Shown piece after piece: positions 1 to 7,098 of a stretch of DNA of 10,771 nucleotides. The stretch spans positions 1-10,771 of the forward strand of contig JAJYIJ010000024.1 in assembly GCA_021790135.1 (NCBI GenBank), in the 5' to 3' direction. This DNA comes from a bacterium. Lineage in GTDB: Bacteria; Patescibacteriota; Patescibacteriia; Magasanikbacterales; GWA2-37-8. Each line of letters opens with the position of its first letter. The first letter of the stretch is position 1. The notes under the pieces were generated by a model. The model saw only the letters and a list, made by a program, of their open reading frames with translations. It was not told the DNA's origin and searched no databases. Position numbers and translations under genes: made by a program.

Positions 1-2
1 GC

Positions 3-31
3 TTGACAGACAAAACAGCCAGTGTTATACT
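3..31 (+). promoter_or_regulatory. Strong sigma70-type promoter
   Basis: A perfect -35 box TTGACA (3-8) is followed after exactly 17 bp by TATACT (26-31). A TG one base before the -10 makes it an extended -10 (TGTTATACT, 23-31). It points rightwards, with a start expected near 38-40. No convincing plus-strand gene follows before the terminator at 78-111, so it appears to drive a short untranslated RNA. It is the best match to the sigma70 consensus in the window. Confidence 0.75.
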
Positions 32-38
32 CTCTCTT

Positions 39-111
39 AGATGAGATGCCCTACACTTCCTTCACGTAGGCTCTTACAAAAAAATTCCGGCCTAAAAGCC
101 GGAATTTTTTT
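39..111 (+). ncRNA. Candidate small RNA of about 73 nt
   Basis: The predicted transcript runs from the start site of the promoter at 3-31 to the end of the terminator hairpin at 78-111. Besides the terminator it can form a small stem, CCTAC with GTAGG, around the loop at about 55-65. I do not recognise a known family: it lacks the SRP RNA core and has no tRNA shape. A reading frame beginning at the ATG at 42 runs straight through the terminator and has no ribosome-binding site, so it is not a persuasive peptide gene. Alternatives are a remnant leader or a transcript converging on the gene at 125-505. Confidence 0.4.
78..111. terminator. Bidirectional intrinsic terminator
   Basis: This is a perfect 14-bp inverted repeat (78-91 with 98-111) around the 6-nt loop CTAAAA. 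The GC core TTCCGGC/GCCGGAA is flanked by A7 on the left and T7 on the right, so it yields a U-tract in either direction. On the minus strand it lies 13 bp beyond the stop codon of the gene at 125-505 and would end that operon. On the plus strand it ends the short transcript from the promoter at 3-31. Confidence 0.92.
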
Positions 112-124
112 ATGCCTCAAGCTT

Positions 125-505
125 TTATATTCTCCCATCATTTGAATGAGAGAAAAAAATAATTTCGGGGTGTTCCTCTTTTATTTTTTCTATTATCGCG
201 GCCAAATCTCCAATCATTTGCTGAAAAATTTCTCTTGCTTTTTCTTCTTCCGTCTTTTTCTTTCTTTCTTGTTCTTTTTTGTCGTTTAACGCTTGCAACT
301 TAGCCACATAACTATTGAAATCATAGCCTGTATGTTTTCTTTTTAAAATACCAAGTTTAGCCGAAACAATAGTAAGGCATGTTCCGTAGGCGGCCCACCA
401 ATCATTTGTCGTTGCCGCCATTTCATTGGCTATATGGCCAGAAATTGCATCTCCTATTTCTGCTTTTGACACCGGCCCCATTTCCGGCCCTTCTTCTAGT
501 GGCAT
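125..505 (-). CDS. Hypothetical small charged protein
   Basis: This is a 126-residue protein that I cannot assign to a family. The ATG at 505 is chosen because it lies 10 bp beyond the ppsA stop. An in-frame extension to 592 exists but would overlap the end of ppsA. A second ATG at 481 is preceded by AGAAGG at about 7 nt and could be the real start, giving 118 residues. Residues 1-30 are acidic and mixed. Residues 35-55 (NDWWAAYGTC onwards) are more hydrophobic. Residues 65-112 are a Lys/Glu-rich stretch likely to form a coiled coil. There is no signal peptide or clear membrane helix, so it is probably cytoplasmic. The DNA is more A/T-rich than ppsA. It is probably the last gene of the ppsA operon, closed by the terminator at 78-111. 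Its function is unknown. Confidence 0.7.
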   Translation of the reverse strand: MPLEEGPEMGPVSKAEIGDAISGHIANEMAATTNDWWAAYGTCLTIVSAKLGILKRKHTGYDFNSYVAKLQALNDKKEQERKKKTEEEKAREIFQQMIGDLAAIIEKIKEEHPEIIFFSHSNDGRI

Positions 506-515
506 ATTATTTTTA

Positions 516-3473
516 TTATTGGCTCGGTAAAGAAAAATTGCTGAGCGACTGCAAAATCGCATTGAAGTGATCCGGATCGCCGGTAAACTCAATCACGTGG
601 CGACTATTCTTCCCAAAGGGGAAAACGCGCACATGTTCCTCCATCACTGGGCTGCTCGTGGTGGTGTAGGCAGCTGTTTCGGCTGTTTCTGCCATGAGAC
701 CATTCCAGACAGTGCTCGAAGCATTTGGCAAACTCGGCAGACTGGCGTCAACTGCCTCATAGCTAACGGCAAAAAAATTCGTACTGCTGGGGTCACGGAA
801 ACTAACGCTATTCTGGCCATGCGTCACTGTCCAGGCAGCCGGGTAGTGCAACGTGAATCCAACAAAACTGTCCTCAGTATAAAGCTCCGTTGCCTTAGCC
901 AGACGCGCGGCCTCGTCTGTCGCCATTTTTTGCTGAAACTGATACTCAGCTACATTCAACTCTTCTTGCACGGCTGACTGAATTTTTGCTGCTGTGTCAG
1001 CATCATTCGCTGCCTGACAGGCAAAACCGCTGAGCACAAAAGTCAAACCGACCACTAAAAACAAAGCTAACATCTTGGCGCCAGTACCAACCTTCCGCGC
1101 CACTGACCGTTGACCGATTTTTCGTTCCATTTCCGCAATGCGCTGGCGTGTTTTTAACACCGTATCAGGGTTAAGAGAAATGCTGTCGATCCCCTCTTGT
1201 ACCAAAAATTCCGCAAATTCGGGATGATCACTTGGCGCTTGGCCGCAAATGCCCACCTTGCGTTTTTCTTCATGGGCGACTCTGATTACTTGACGAATCA
1301 ATGTTTTAACGGCTTCGTTCTTTTCGTCGTACACTTTGGCCACCAAAGCCGAATCGCGATCGACACCGAGCGTCAACTGCGTCAAATCATTGGAACCGAT
1401 GCTAAAGCCGTCGAAAATCTGGCTAAATTCTTTAGCTAATACGACGTTAGCGGGGATCTCACACATCACATAGGTTTCGAGCCCGGCTTTTCCGCGCTCC
1501 AAACCAAATTCTTTCATCGTGGCTAGAACCTTTTTGCCTTCATCAACCGTGCGGCAGAACGGCACCATTGCAATCACGTTTTTCAAACCCCAGTCTTCAC
1601 GCACTTTACGGATCGCTTCACACTCGATTTTAAACGCCGGTTTAAATGTCGGATCATAATAACGCGAGGCTCCGCGCCAGCCGAGCATGGGATTTTCTTC
1701 TTTTGGTTCAAAATGCTGCCCGCCAATCAAGGTGGCGTATTCATTGGTCTTAAAATCCGAAAAACGAAGCACTACCTCGTTCGGATAGAACGCCGTGGCA
1801 ATAAACGCAATGCCTTCTGCTAACCGGTCAATGGCATACTGCGTTTTATCTTTATAGCCTCGAGTCAATTCGTTAATGAGCGCCTTGGCCTTCCGATCTT
1901 TCAACTGCTTATAATGAATCAGCGCCAAAGGATGAATTTTAATGAAATTAGTATAAATGAATTCCTCCCGCGCCAAGCCGACACCGTCACAGGGAATCGA
2001 AGCCAACGCGAAAGCGCGCTCCGGATCGCCAACGTTCATCAGTACTTTTGTTTTTGTCTTCGGAATATTCTTAACTTCAATTTTTTCCACTTCAAAAGGC
2101 AGACGGCCCGAATAAACGCGCCCGATCTCGCCTTCTGCACAGCAGACAGTTACTTCTTGACCCGGTTTTAAAATTTGCCGCGCTTTTTCAACGCCAACAA
2201 TACAAGAGACCCCCAGTTCGCGGCTCACGATCGCGGCATGTGATGTTTTGCCGCCCTCTTCGGTAACAATGGCGCCGGCGATGCGCATAACCGGTTCCCA
2301 GTCCGGATCCGTCAACCGAGTCACTAACACTTCACCCGCCTTGAATTCTTTCAAATGCACTGGCGAATTAATAATTCGTACTTTCCCCTGTCCAATCCGT
2401 TGGCCAACACTGGTCCCTTCGGCAAGAATATTGCTTCGCTTGCCCAATTTGTAGGTCTCAATCACGTTCCCATTCGCTCGCGACATAACTGTTTCCGCCC
2501 GCGCTTGAACGATATAGAGTTTCCCCTCGGCACCATCTTTGGCCCACTCAATATCCATCGGTCGGCCATAATGTTCTTCAATAATGAGTCCCCACTTGGA
2601 AAGCTGCAAAACTTCCTTGTCCGTAAGACAAAATTGGCGTCTCGCCGCCATCGTGACTTTCTGCTGGCGCGTTCCGCTCGGAGCGTACACCAATTTTACC
2701 TCTTTGCTTCCCAAACGGTGGCTGATAATAGCATCTTTGCCCTGTTTTAAGCCTTCTTTAAATACAAAAAACTGATCCGGCGTCACCCGACCCTTCACAA
2801 TATACTCTCCCAAACCATAACTGGCGTTGATAAGCACAACGCCGCGGAAACCCGATTCCGTGTCGAGGGTGAACATCACGCCGCTGGCCGCCAAATCCGA
2901 TCGCACCATCTGCTGAATACCGACTGAAAGCGCCACCGCAAAATGATCAAAGCCTTTCGCTTCGCGGTAGGAAATTGCGCGGTCAGTAAAGAGGGACGCG
3001 ATACATTTTTTTACTGCCAGCAGTAATTCTTTCTCACCGCGGACGTTCAAATAACTTTCCTGCTGTCCGGCAAAACTGGCGTCCGGTAAATCTTCAGCCG
3101 TGGCACTGCTGCGAACCGCCACCGACGCGCCGCCCGGCGTATTTTTTGATAATTCCCGGTAGGCAGCGGCTAGTTCCTTTTCTATCTCTTTTGGCAAATA
3201 AGCTTCAACAATCAAACTCCGCACCTTTTTCCCCACCTTAGCCAAAAGTCGTAAATTTTTGACGTCCAAATTACCAGTTAATTTTTTAATTTTTTTATCA
3301 ATGCCACTTTCCTTCAAAAATGTCCGGTAGGCTTCGGCCGTGAGGGCAAACCCATTTGGCACCGGCACCCCCTTGGCCGTCAACTTGCTATACATTTCGC
3401 CAAGATTGGCATTTTTCCCGCCAACCAGACCGACGTCATTTTTAGAAATTTCTTTAAACCATTTGACAAACAT
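516..3473 (-). CDS. ppsA: Phosphoenolpyruvate synthase with C-terminal membrane/PsbP-like extension
   Basis: PEP synthase converts pyruvate, ATP and water to PEP, AMP and phosphate, feeding gluconeogenesis. Residues 1-330 form the PPDK N-terminal ATP-grasp domain (VGGKNANLGEM at 17-27; VRSSATAEDLPDASFAGQ at 120-137). Residues 375-455 form the swivelling phosphohistidine domain with GGKTSHA, catalytic His412 and adjacent Thr410, equivalent to the Thr regulated in E. coli. Residues 475-785 form the PEP-binding barrel (VGDPERAF, LRFSDFKTNEYA, GSNDLTQ, GICGQAPSDHPEF with Cys743). A normal enzyme ends near residue 787 (E. coli has 792). Here the frame continues to 985: a basic linker, a hydrophobic helix at 801-818, Cys819, then about 120 residues resembling a PsbP-like domain (FTLHYPAAWTV). 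The ATG at 3473 fits the family N-terminus, and no Shine-Dalgarno site is visible. The catalytic assignment is firm; the role of the tail is inferred. Confidence 0.96.
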   Translation of the reverse strand: MFVKWFKEISKNDVGLVGGKNANLGEMYSKLTAKGVPVPNGFALTAEAYRTFLKESGIDKKIKKLTGNLDVKNLRLLAKVGKKVRSLIVEAYLPKEIEKELAAAYRELSKNTPGGASVAVRSSATAEDLPDASFAGQQESYLNVRGEKELLLAVKKCIASLFTDRAISYREAKGFDHFAVALSVGIQQMVRSDLAASGVMFTLDTESGFRGVVLINASYGLGEYIVKGRVTPDQFFVFKEGLKQGKDAIISHRLGSKEVKLVYAPSGTRQQKVTMAARRQFCLTDKEVLQLSKWGLIIEEHYGRPMDIEWAKDGAEGKLYIVQARAETVMSRANGNVIETYKLGKRSNILAEGTSVGQRIGQGKVRIINSPVHLKEFKAGEVLVTRLTDPDWEPVMRIAGAIVTEEGGKTSHAAIVSRELGVSCIVGVEKARQILKPGQEVTVCCAEGEIGRVYSGRLPFEVEKIEVKNIPKTKTKVLMNVGDPERAFALASIPCDGVGLAREEFIYTNFIKIHPLALIHYKQLKDRKAKALINELTRGYKDKTQYAIDRLAEGIAFIATAFYPNEVVLRFSDFKTNEYATLIGGQHFEPKEENPMLGWRGASRYYDPTFKPAFKIECEAIRKVREDWGLKNVIAMVPFCRTVDEGKKVLATMKEFGLERGKAGLETYVMCEIPANVVLAKEFSQIFDGFSIGSNDLTQLTLGVDRDSALVAKVYDEKNEAVKTLIRQVIRVAHEEKRKVGICGQAPSDHPEFAEFLVQEGIDSISLNPDTVLKTRQRIAEMERKIGQRSVARKVGTGAKMLALFLVVGLTFVLSGFACQAANDADTAAKIQSAVQEELNVAEYQFQQKMATDEAARLAKATELYTEDSFVGFTLHYPAAWTVTHGQNSVSFRDPSSTNFFAVSYEAVDASLPSLPNASSTVWNGLMAETAETAAYTTTSSPVMEEHVRVFPFGKNSRHVIEFTGDPDHFNAILQSLSNFSLPSQ
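519..1073 (-). other. Lipoprotein-like signal/TM helix plus PsbP-like domain fused to PPS
   Basis: This part encodes residues 801-985 of the PEP synthase frame. Arg792, Arg/Lys793-794 and Lys800 precede an uncharged helix starting MLALFLVVG at 801. The helix ends with SGFA before Cys819 (codon 1017-1019), which satisfies the loose lipobox pattern although Phe at -2 is unusual. A Gln/Glu/Ala-rich helix (820-865) follows, then a compact domain (about 865-983) with no cysteine. The positive-inside rule predicts the enzyme in the cytoplasm and this domain outside. The ATG at 1073 could be a separate start, but the nearest GGAAGG lies about 17 nt upstream, too far to be a good binding site. Confidence 0.7.
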
Positions 3474-3486
3474 ATGAACATTTTTT

Positions 3487-3507
3487 AAAAAAGTCGGTCC
3501 CGACTTT
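3487..3507 (-). terminator. Attenuator-like hairpin in the ppsA leader
   Basis: On the minus strand an 8-bp inverted repeat (AAAGTCGG, two bases, CCGACTTT) realistically folds as a 7-bp stem with the loop GGAC and runs directly into TTTTTT. The U-tract ends 13 nt before the ppsA start codon. It may serve as the ligA terminator. However, the best ppsA promoter lies upstream of it (3542-3550), so ppsA transcripts must read through it. A leader segment UUCGAC at about 3524-3529 could pair with GUCGGG in the 5' arm (two G-U pairs), a weak possible antiterminator. Confidence 0.6.
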
Positions 3508-3541
3508 CTCGCCCGGCTAAGCAGCGTCGAATCTGCCTGCT

Positions 3542-3550
3542 AGTATAGCA
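3542..3550 (-). promoter_or_regulatory. Extended -10 promoter for ppsA
   Basis: TGCTATACT lies in the gap between ligA and ppsA. No good -35 box is seen at 17 bp, as is tolerated with extended -10 promoters. Transcription would start near 3535 and give a leader of about 62 nt that contains the hairpin at 3487-3507. Confidence 0.6.
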
Positions 3551-3573
3551 CAAATCAAAAAATGAGAAAAATA

Positions 3574-5583
3574 TTACTCCAACAAGCGTAAAAATTGCTC
3601 TTCATTCAAAACAGCCACGCCCAATTTCTGCGCCTTGGCCAATTTGCTTCCCGGGTTCTCACCAACAATCACGGCCGTAGTTTTTTTACTGACGGACTCC
3701 GACACGGCTGCGCCGAGCGCCTTAAGCTTTTCTTTTGCTTCATCACGTGAAAGTTTTTTCAAAGTTCCCGTCAAAACATATGTTTTCCCGAACAACGTGC
3801 CCAGTTCTTTGTGTTGCACCGGGGTATGTTCGACCTGGACGCCGTTACGTAATAATTTTTGAATGTAATCGCGGTTTTTCGGGTCGGCAAAAAATACCAC
3901 AATCGCCTTTCCCACTTTCTCGCCAATACCATTCACGGCATACAACTCTTCGACCGAAGCGGCTTGTATTTTTTCTAGCGTCCTAAAATGGTTGGCGAGA
4001 TCATAAGCCGTTTCCTCGCCGACATGGGGTATGCCAAGAGCGTTGATAAAGCGCGACAGACTAACCTTTTTCGCCGCCTGAATTGCTGCCACCAAATTAT
4101 GCGCCGATTTTTCAGCGAACCGCTCCAAGCTCTCCAAATCACCTTCCGACAAAATAAATATATCGGCAGCGTCCTTAATCAAGCCGGCGTTCACCAGCTG
4201 CTCAACGATCTTTTCCCCCAGATGATCAATGTCAAAACATTTTTTACTGGCAAAATAAATAATCCGGCCAAGTTCCTGAGCAAAACAACGTTTATTAAGA
4301 CAATACAGAGCCACGCTGTCTCCCTTTTTTCCGACGTGGCTATCGCACAATGGGCAATGCGTTGGGGCGTGGATCTTTTTCTCGGTACCAGTCCGCATTT
4401 TTTGGAGCACGCGCACGACTTTGGGAATAATATCACCGGCTTTCTCCACCACCACAGTATCACCAACCTTGACACCGAGGCGCTCAATTTCATCGAAATT
4501 ATGCAATGTTGCGTGCGTGACAGTGGTGCCGGCCAAACGTACCGGCTCCATAAGTGCCACTGGCGTCAGCGTGCCCGCGCGCCCGACCTGCCAATACACT
4601 TCTTTAATTTTGGTCGTGCCTTGTTCGGCCGGAAATTTATAGGCAATTGCCCAGCGTGGCGCTTTCCCGGTGTAGCCGAGAGCATCTTGATATTTTTTCT
4701 GATTAACTTTAACGACGATGCCATCAATCCAGAATTCTTGCGAACTGCGTCGCTTTTGCCATTCGTCATGAAAATGAAGAATTTCGGCAAGCGACCGGCA
4801 CTCCCGCCAGTGGCGATCGGTTTTGAAACCGAGCCGCTGTAATTCACGCAACTCCTCCGCCTGCGTTGGCGGCGCATTACCACTCGAAATGTCGTAGGTA
4901 GTGAGCGCAAGCTTGCGGCTGGCGACGATTTTTGGATCAAGCTGACGGATCGTGCCGGCGGCAGCGTTACGCGGGTTGGCAAAAAGCGGTTCATTTTTTT
5001 TCTTGCGTTCCTGATTGAGCCGATCAAGCATCGCGCTCGAAAGCCACACTTCACCTTCGACAATAATATCAATCGCTTCGTGCAAGCGAAGTGGCACGCT
5101 TTGGATCGTCTTGACATTCTGAGTGACATTCTCGCCCACGCGCCCATCGCCGCGCGTGGCCGCCGTTGCCAGAAGACCTTTTTCATAGGTTAACACCATG
5201 TGCAGACCGTCCAACTTAAGTTCACAGACATAGGACAAATCTGTCGGCCGTTTCCCAGTTTCTTTTTCCAAGAATTTGTTGATACGCTCTTCCCATTCCT
5301 GCATTTCTTCTTCCGTAAAAGCGTCATTAAAACTCCACTGCGTCACCTGGTGCACCACTTTCTCAAATTTCTCGAGTGGTTTGCCCGCCACGCGTTGCGT
5401 CGGCGAATCGGGAGTAATGAGTTCAGGATGGGCTGCCTCAATTTTTCTGAGTTCTTCCATTAAAGGATCATACATCGCGTCCGTCACTTCTGGATCATTT
5501 AAAACATGATAGCGGTAGCGCAAATCGTTGATCTGCGAACGCAAATGAGTAACTTTATTTTTTAATTCTTTTTCTTCATTCAT
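3574..5583 (-). CDS. ligA: NAD-dependent DNA ligase LigA
   Basis: LigA seals DNA nicks in replication and repair using NAD+ as the adenylate donor. The 669 residues match the usual bacterial length and full domain order. The N-terminal Ia region (1-70) carries the NAD-binding YRYHVLNDPEVTDAMYD motif. The adenylation domain (about 71-320) has catalytic Lys123 in ELKLDG, with later motifs TRGDG, FANPRNAAAG, DGIVVKV and WAIAYKFPAE. The OB fold spans about 321-400. A zinc finger has Cys410, Cys413, Cys428 and Cys433. Helix-hairpin-helix repeats span about 440-570 (INALGIPHVGEETA). A C-terminal BRCT domain covers about 592-669. No key residue is missing. The start at 5583 lies 24 bp after the pilD stop, so the two genes are probably cotranscribed. 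The nearest purine-rich stretch is about 15 nt away, so the ribosome-binding site is weak. Confidence 0.98.
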   Translation of the reverse strand: MNEEKELKNKVTHLRSQINDLRYRYHVLNDPEVTDAMYDPLMEELRKIEAAHPELITPDSPTQRVAGKPLEKFEKVVHQVTQWSFNDAFTEEEMQEWEERINKFLEKETGKRPTDLSYVCELKLDGLHMVLTYEKGLLATAATRGDGRVGENVTQNVKTIQSVPLRLHEAIDIIVEGEVWLSSAMLDRLNQERKKKNEPLFANPRNAAAGTIRQLDPKIVASRKLALTTYDISSGNAPPTQAEELRELQRLGFKTDRHWRECRSLAEILHFHDEWQKRRSSQEFWIDGIVVKVNQKKYQDALGYTGKAPRWAIAYKFPAEQGTTKIKEVYWQVGRAGTLTPVALMEPVRLAGTTVTHATLHNFDEIERLGVKVGDTVVVEKAGDIIPKVVRVLQKMRTGTEKKIHAPTHCPLCDSHVGKKGDSVALYCLNKRCFAQELGRIIYFASKKCFDIDHLGEKIVEQLVNAGLIKDAADIFILSEGDLESLERFAEKSAHNLVAAIQAAKKVSLSRFINALGIPHVGEETAYDLANHFRTLEKIQAASVEELYAVNGIGEKVGKAIVVFFADPKNRDYIQKLLRNGVQVEHTPVQHKELGTLFGKTYVLTGTLKKLSRDEAKEKLKALGAAVSESVSKKTTAVIVGENPGSKLAKAQKLGVAVLNEEQFLRLLE

Positions 5584-5607
5584 ATAACGTGTGCGTTACC
5601 TGCCTCA

Positions 5608-6390
5608 TCATCGAATCAAACCAACATACCACGCAACTATTTGGCTGCCCCAGAGCATGGCCACCCAGCCGCCGACAGCCAAGAAAGTTCCGAACGGCAA
5701 CTCCGATTGCATTTTTTTCTTCCTTGTTACCAAAAGACCAAGCCCCACAAGCGCCCCCACAACGTAGGCAATAAAAAGAGCCACGAGGACTTCCTCCCAA
5801 CCAAGCAGAGCTCCAAGTAAAATGCCGAGATGAATATCACCGCTGCCAATCCAACGGCCGCGGGAAACCAAATATTGTAAAAGAAAAAAACCGCCGCCAA
5901 TTAAAATTCCGAATAAAAGCGAAAGAAGGCTTATCTGCAAAAAAAAGTAATTGATGCCAAAAGCGATTGCGCTCGCCATCCACATGAGCGGCGGTAAAAT
6001 TTCGAAGTAAAGATAATCATACATGAAGACAACAATAAAAAAGGCGCTAAAGAAAAGATCACGAAAAAACTGCCAGGCACTAAATTCGGGTAAAATAAAA
6101 TAGTGGACAGCAACGGCGATAAAAAAAAGCGGTGTCGCGAGTTCAACCAAAAGGTAGTGTGCTGGGATGGATCCGTGACAGTGACGACATTTTCCTTTGA
6201 GCCAGGCAAAACTGATAACAGGAATATTGTCGTACCAAACTAACTGTTTTTCACAATGAACGCAAATGCTCCGCCTATTCCAAACGCGCCGCCATTCGTG
6301 GACGCGCCATATCCACGAATTAAAATAACTGCCAAGGATGAGGCCGAGAAGACCAAGAACCAGATAGACAAATAAATACATCGGGGGCAT
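5608..6390 (-). CDS. pilD: Type IV prepilin peptidase / N-methyltransferase (PilD)
   Basis: This is a polytopic membrane protease that removes the leader of type IV prepilins and methylates the new N-terminus. The start chosen is the ATG at 6390 (260 residues); an in-frame TTG at 6402 and an ATG at 6381 are alternatives. Numbering from the TTG, the methylase-type zinc site is Cys47, Cys50, Cys72 and Cys75 (CVHC ... CRHC). The catalytic aspartates are Asp129 in YDYLYFEILPP and Asp189 in GSGDIHLG, and ELPFGTFLA closes the family pattern. About eight hydrophobic segments are visible. It ends in tandem TGA TGA codons. Its likely substrate is the prepilin encoded just upstream at 6669-7094. A promoter at 6600-6608 would give a leader of about 200 nt that includes the repeat element. 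Confidence 0.95.
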   Translation of the reverse strand: MPPMYLFVYLVLGLLGLILGSYFNSWIWRVHEWRRVWNRRSICVHCEKQLVWYDNIPVISFAWLKGKCRHCHGSIPAHYLLVELATPLFFIAVAVHYFILPEFSAWQFFRDLFFSAFFIVVFMYDYLYFEILPPLMWMASAIAFGINYFFLQISLLSLLFGILIGGGFFLLQYLVSRGRWIGSGDIHLGILLGALLGWEEVLVALFIAYVVGALVGLGLLVTRKKKMQSELPFGTFLAVGGWVAMLWGSQIVAWYVGLIR

Positions 6391-6413
6391 GAAAATTGAC
6401 AAATATTTTTGGC

Positions 6414-6557
6414 TGTCATCCTGAGGCGTAGCCGAAGGATCTTCCTATTACCAATTCGCCAATATAATTTGAAGATTCTCCCGCCAGAACGGGATCCCGT
6501 CTATTTAAGACCTGGGCGGCGTGGAATTCCCCCGCCGAGGGCGGGGTCAGAATGACA
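6414..6557. repeat. 144-bp palindromic repeat element (REP/MITE-like)
   Basis: The termini are an 11-bp inverted repeat with one mismatch: TGTCATCCTGA (6414-6424) and TCAGAATGACA (6547-6557). Inside are a symmetric hairpin TCCT-GA-GGC-GTA-GCC-GA-AGGA (6419-6439), a GGATCTTC/GAAGATTC pair facing each other, a perfect 12-bp palindrome ACGGGATCCCGT, and a stem CCCGCC-GA-GGGCGGG near 6531-6545. There is no coding potential. TGTCATyCTGAG-type repeats are scattered through many bacterial genomes, from memory; a copy count for this genome cannot be made here. It lies in the gap between prepilin and pilD. Confidence 0.7.
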
Positions 6558-6599
6558 ATTTAGAAAACTCACTATCACTATGAGTTCTGAGTTAGCTAT

Positions 6600-6608
6600 A
6601 GTATACCA
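6600..6608 (-). promoter_or_regulatory. Extended -10 promoter for pilD-ligA
   Basis: TGGTATACT lies upstream of the repeat element and points towards pilD. No good -35 box is at the right distance. A start near 6593 would place the entire 144-bp repeat in the 5' leader of the pilD-ligA transcript. Confidence 0.5.
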
Positions 6609-6617
6609 CAGCCGTAT

Positions 6618-6638
6618 AAACAAAACACCTCCCGGGTG
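6618..6638 (-). terminator. Weak terminator after prepilin
   Basis: On the minus strand CACC-CGGGA-GGTG is followed by TTTTGTTT, about 30 bp past the prepilin stop. The stem is only 4 bp, so termination may be partial or depend on another structure. Confidence 0.35.
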
Positions 6639-6668
6639 GGAAGCGTTCTGTTAATTTGCAAATTGCAA

Positions 6669-7094
<426 letters not shown>

Positions 7095-7098
7095 ATCG

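Larger units (their letters stand above)
6558..6668. other. Intergenic stretch between repeat element and prepilin
   Basis: There is no gene here. It holds a hairpin AACTCA/TGAGTT with a 9-nt loop (about 6565-6585), the pilD promoter at 6600-6608, a weak GC hairpin at 6626-6638 and a palindromic AATTTGCAAATT just after the prepilin stop. Together with 6391-6413 and the repeat it forms the longest gene-free stretch in the window, about 278 bp. Confidence 0.6.

Noticed and set aside
42..180. Short peptide frame starting at the ATG at 42
   Set aside because: It reads through the terminator stem into the antisense of the next gene and has no Shine-Dalgarno site.
506..592. N-terminal extension of the small hypothetical gene to 592
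   Set aside because: It would overlap the last 77 bp of ppsA in another frame and add residues with no supporting start signal. The ATG at 505 or 481 is simpler.
516..1073. Separate downstream lipoprotein gene starting at 1073
   Set aside because: No stop separates it from ppsA and no ribosome-binding site is at a working distance. It was kept as part of the fusion, with internal initiation noted as possible.
3988..4842. Long plus-strand open frame opposite ligA
   Set aside because: It lies wholly antisense to a highly conserved ligA, has no recognisable domain and no promoter or ribosome-binding site. Other plus-strand frames opposite ppsA and ligA were dismissed for the same reason.
5608..5613. 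TGA as a sense codon (alternative genetic code)
   Set aside because: Tandem TGA codons end pilD at the normal family length, and the other genes read normally with the standard code.
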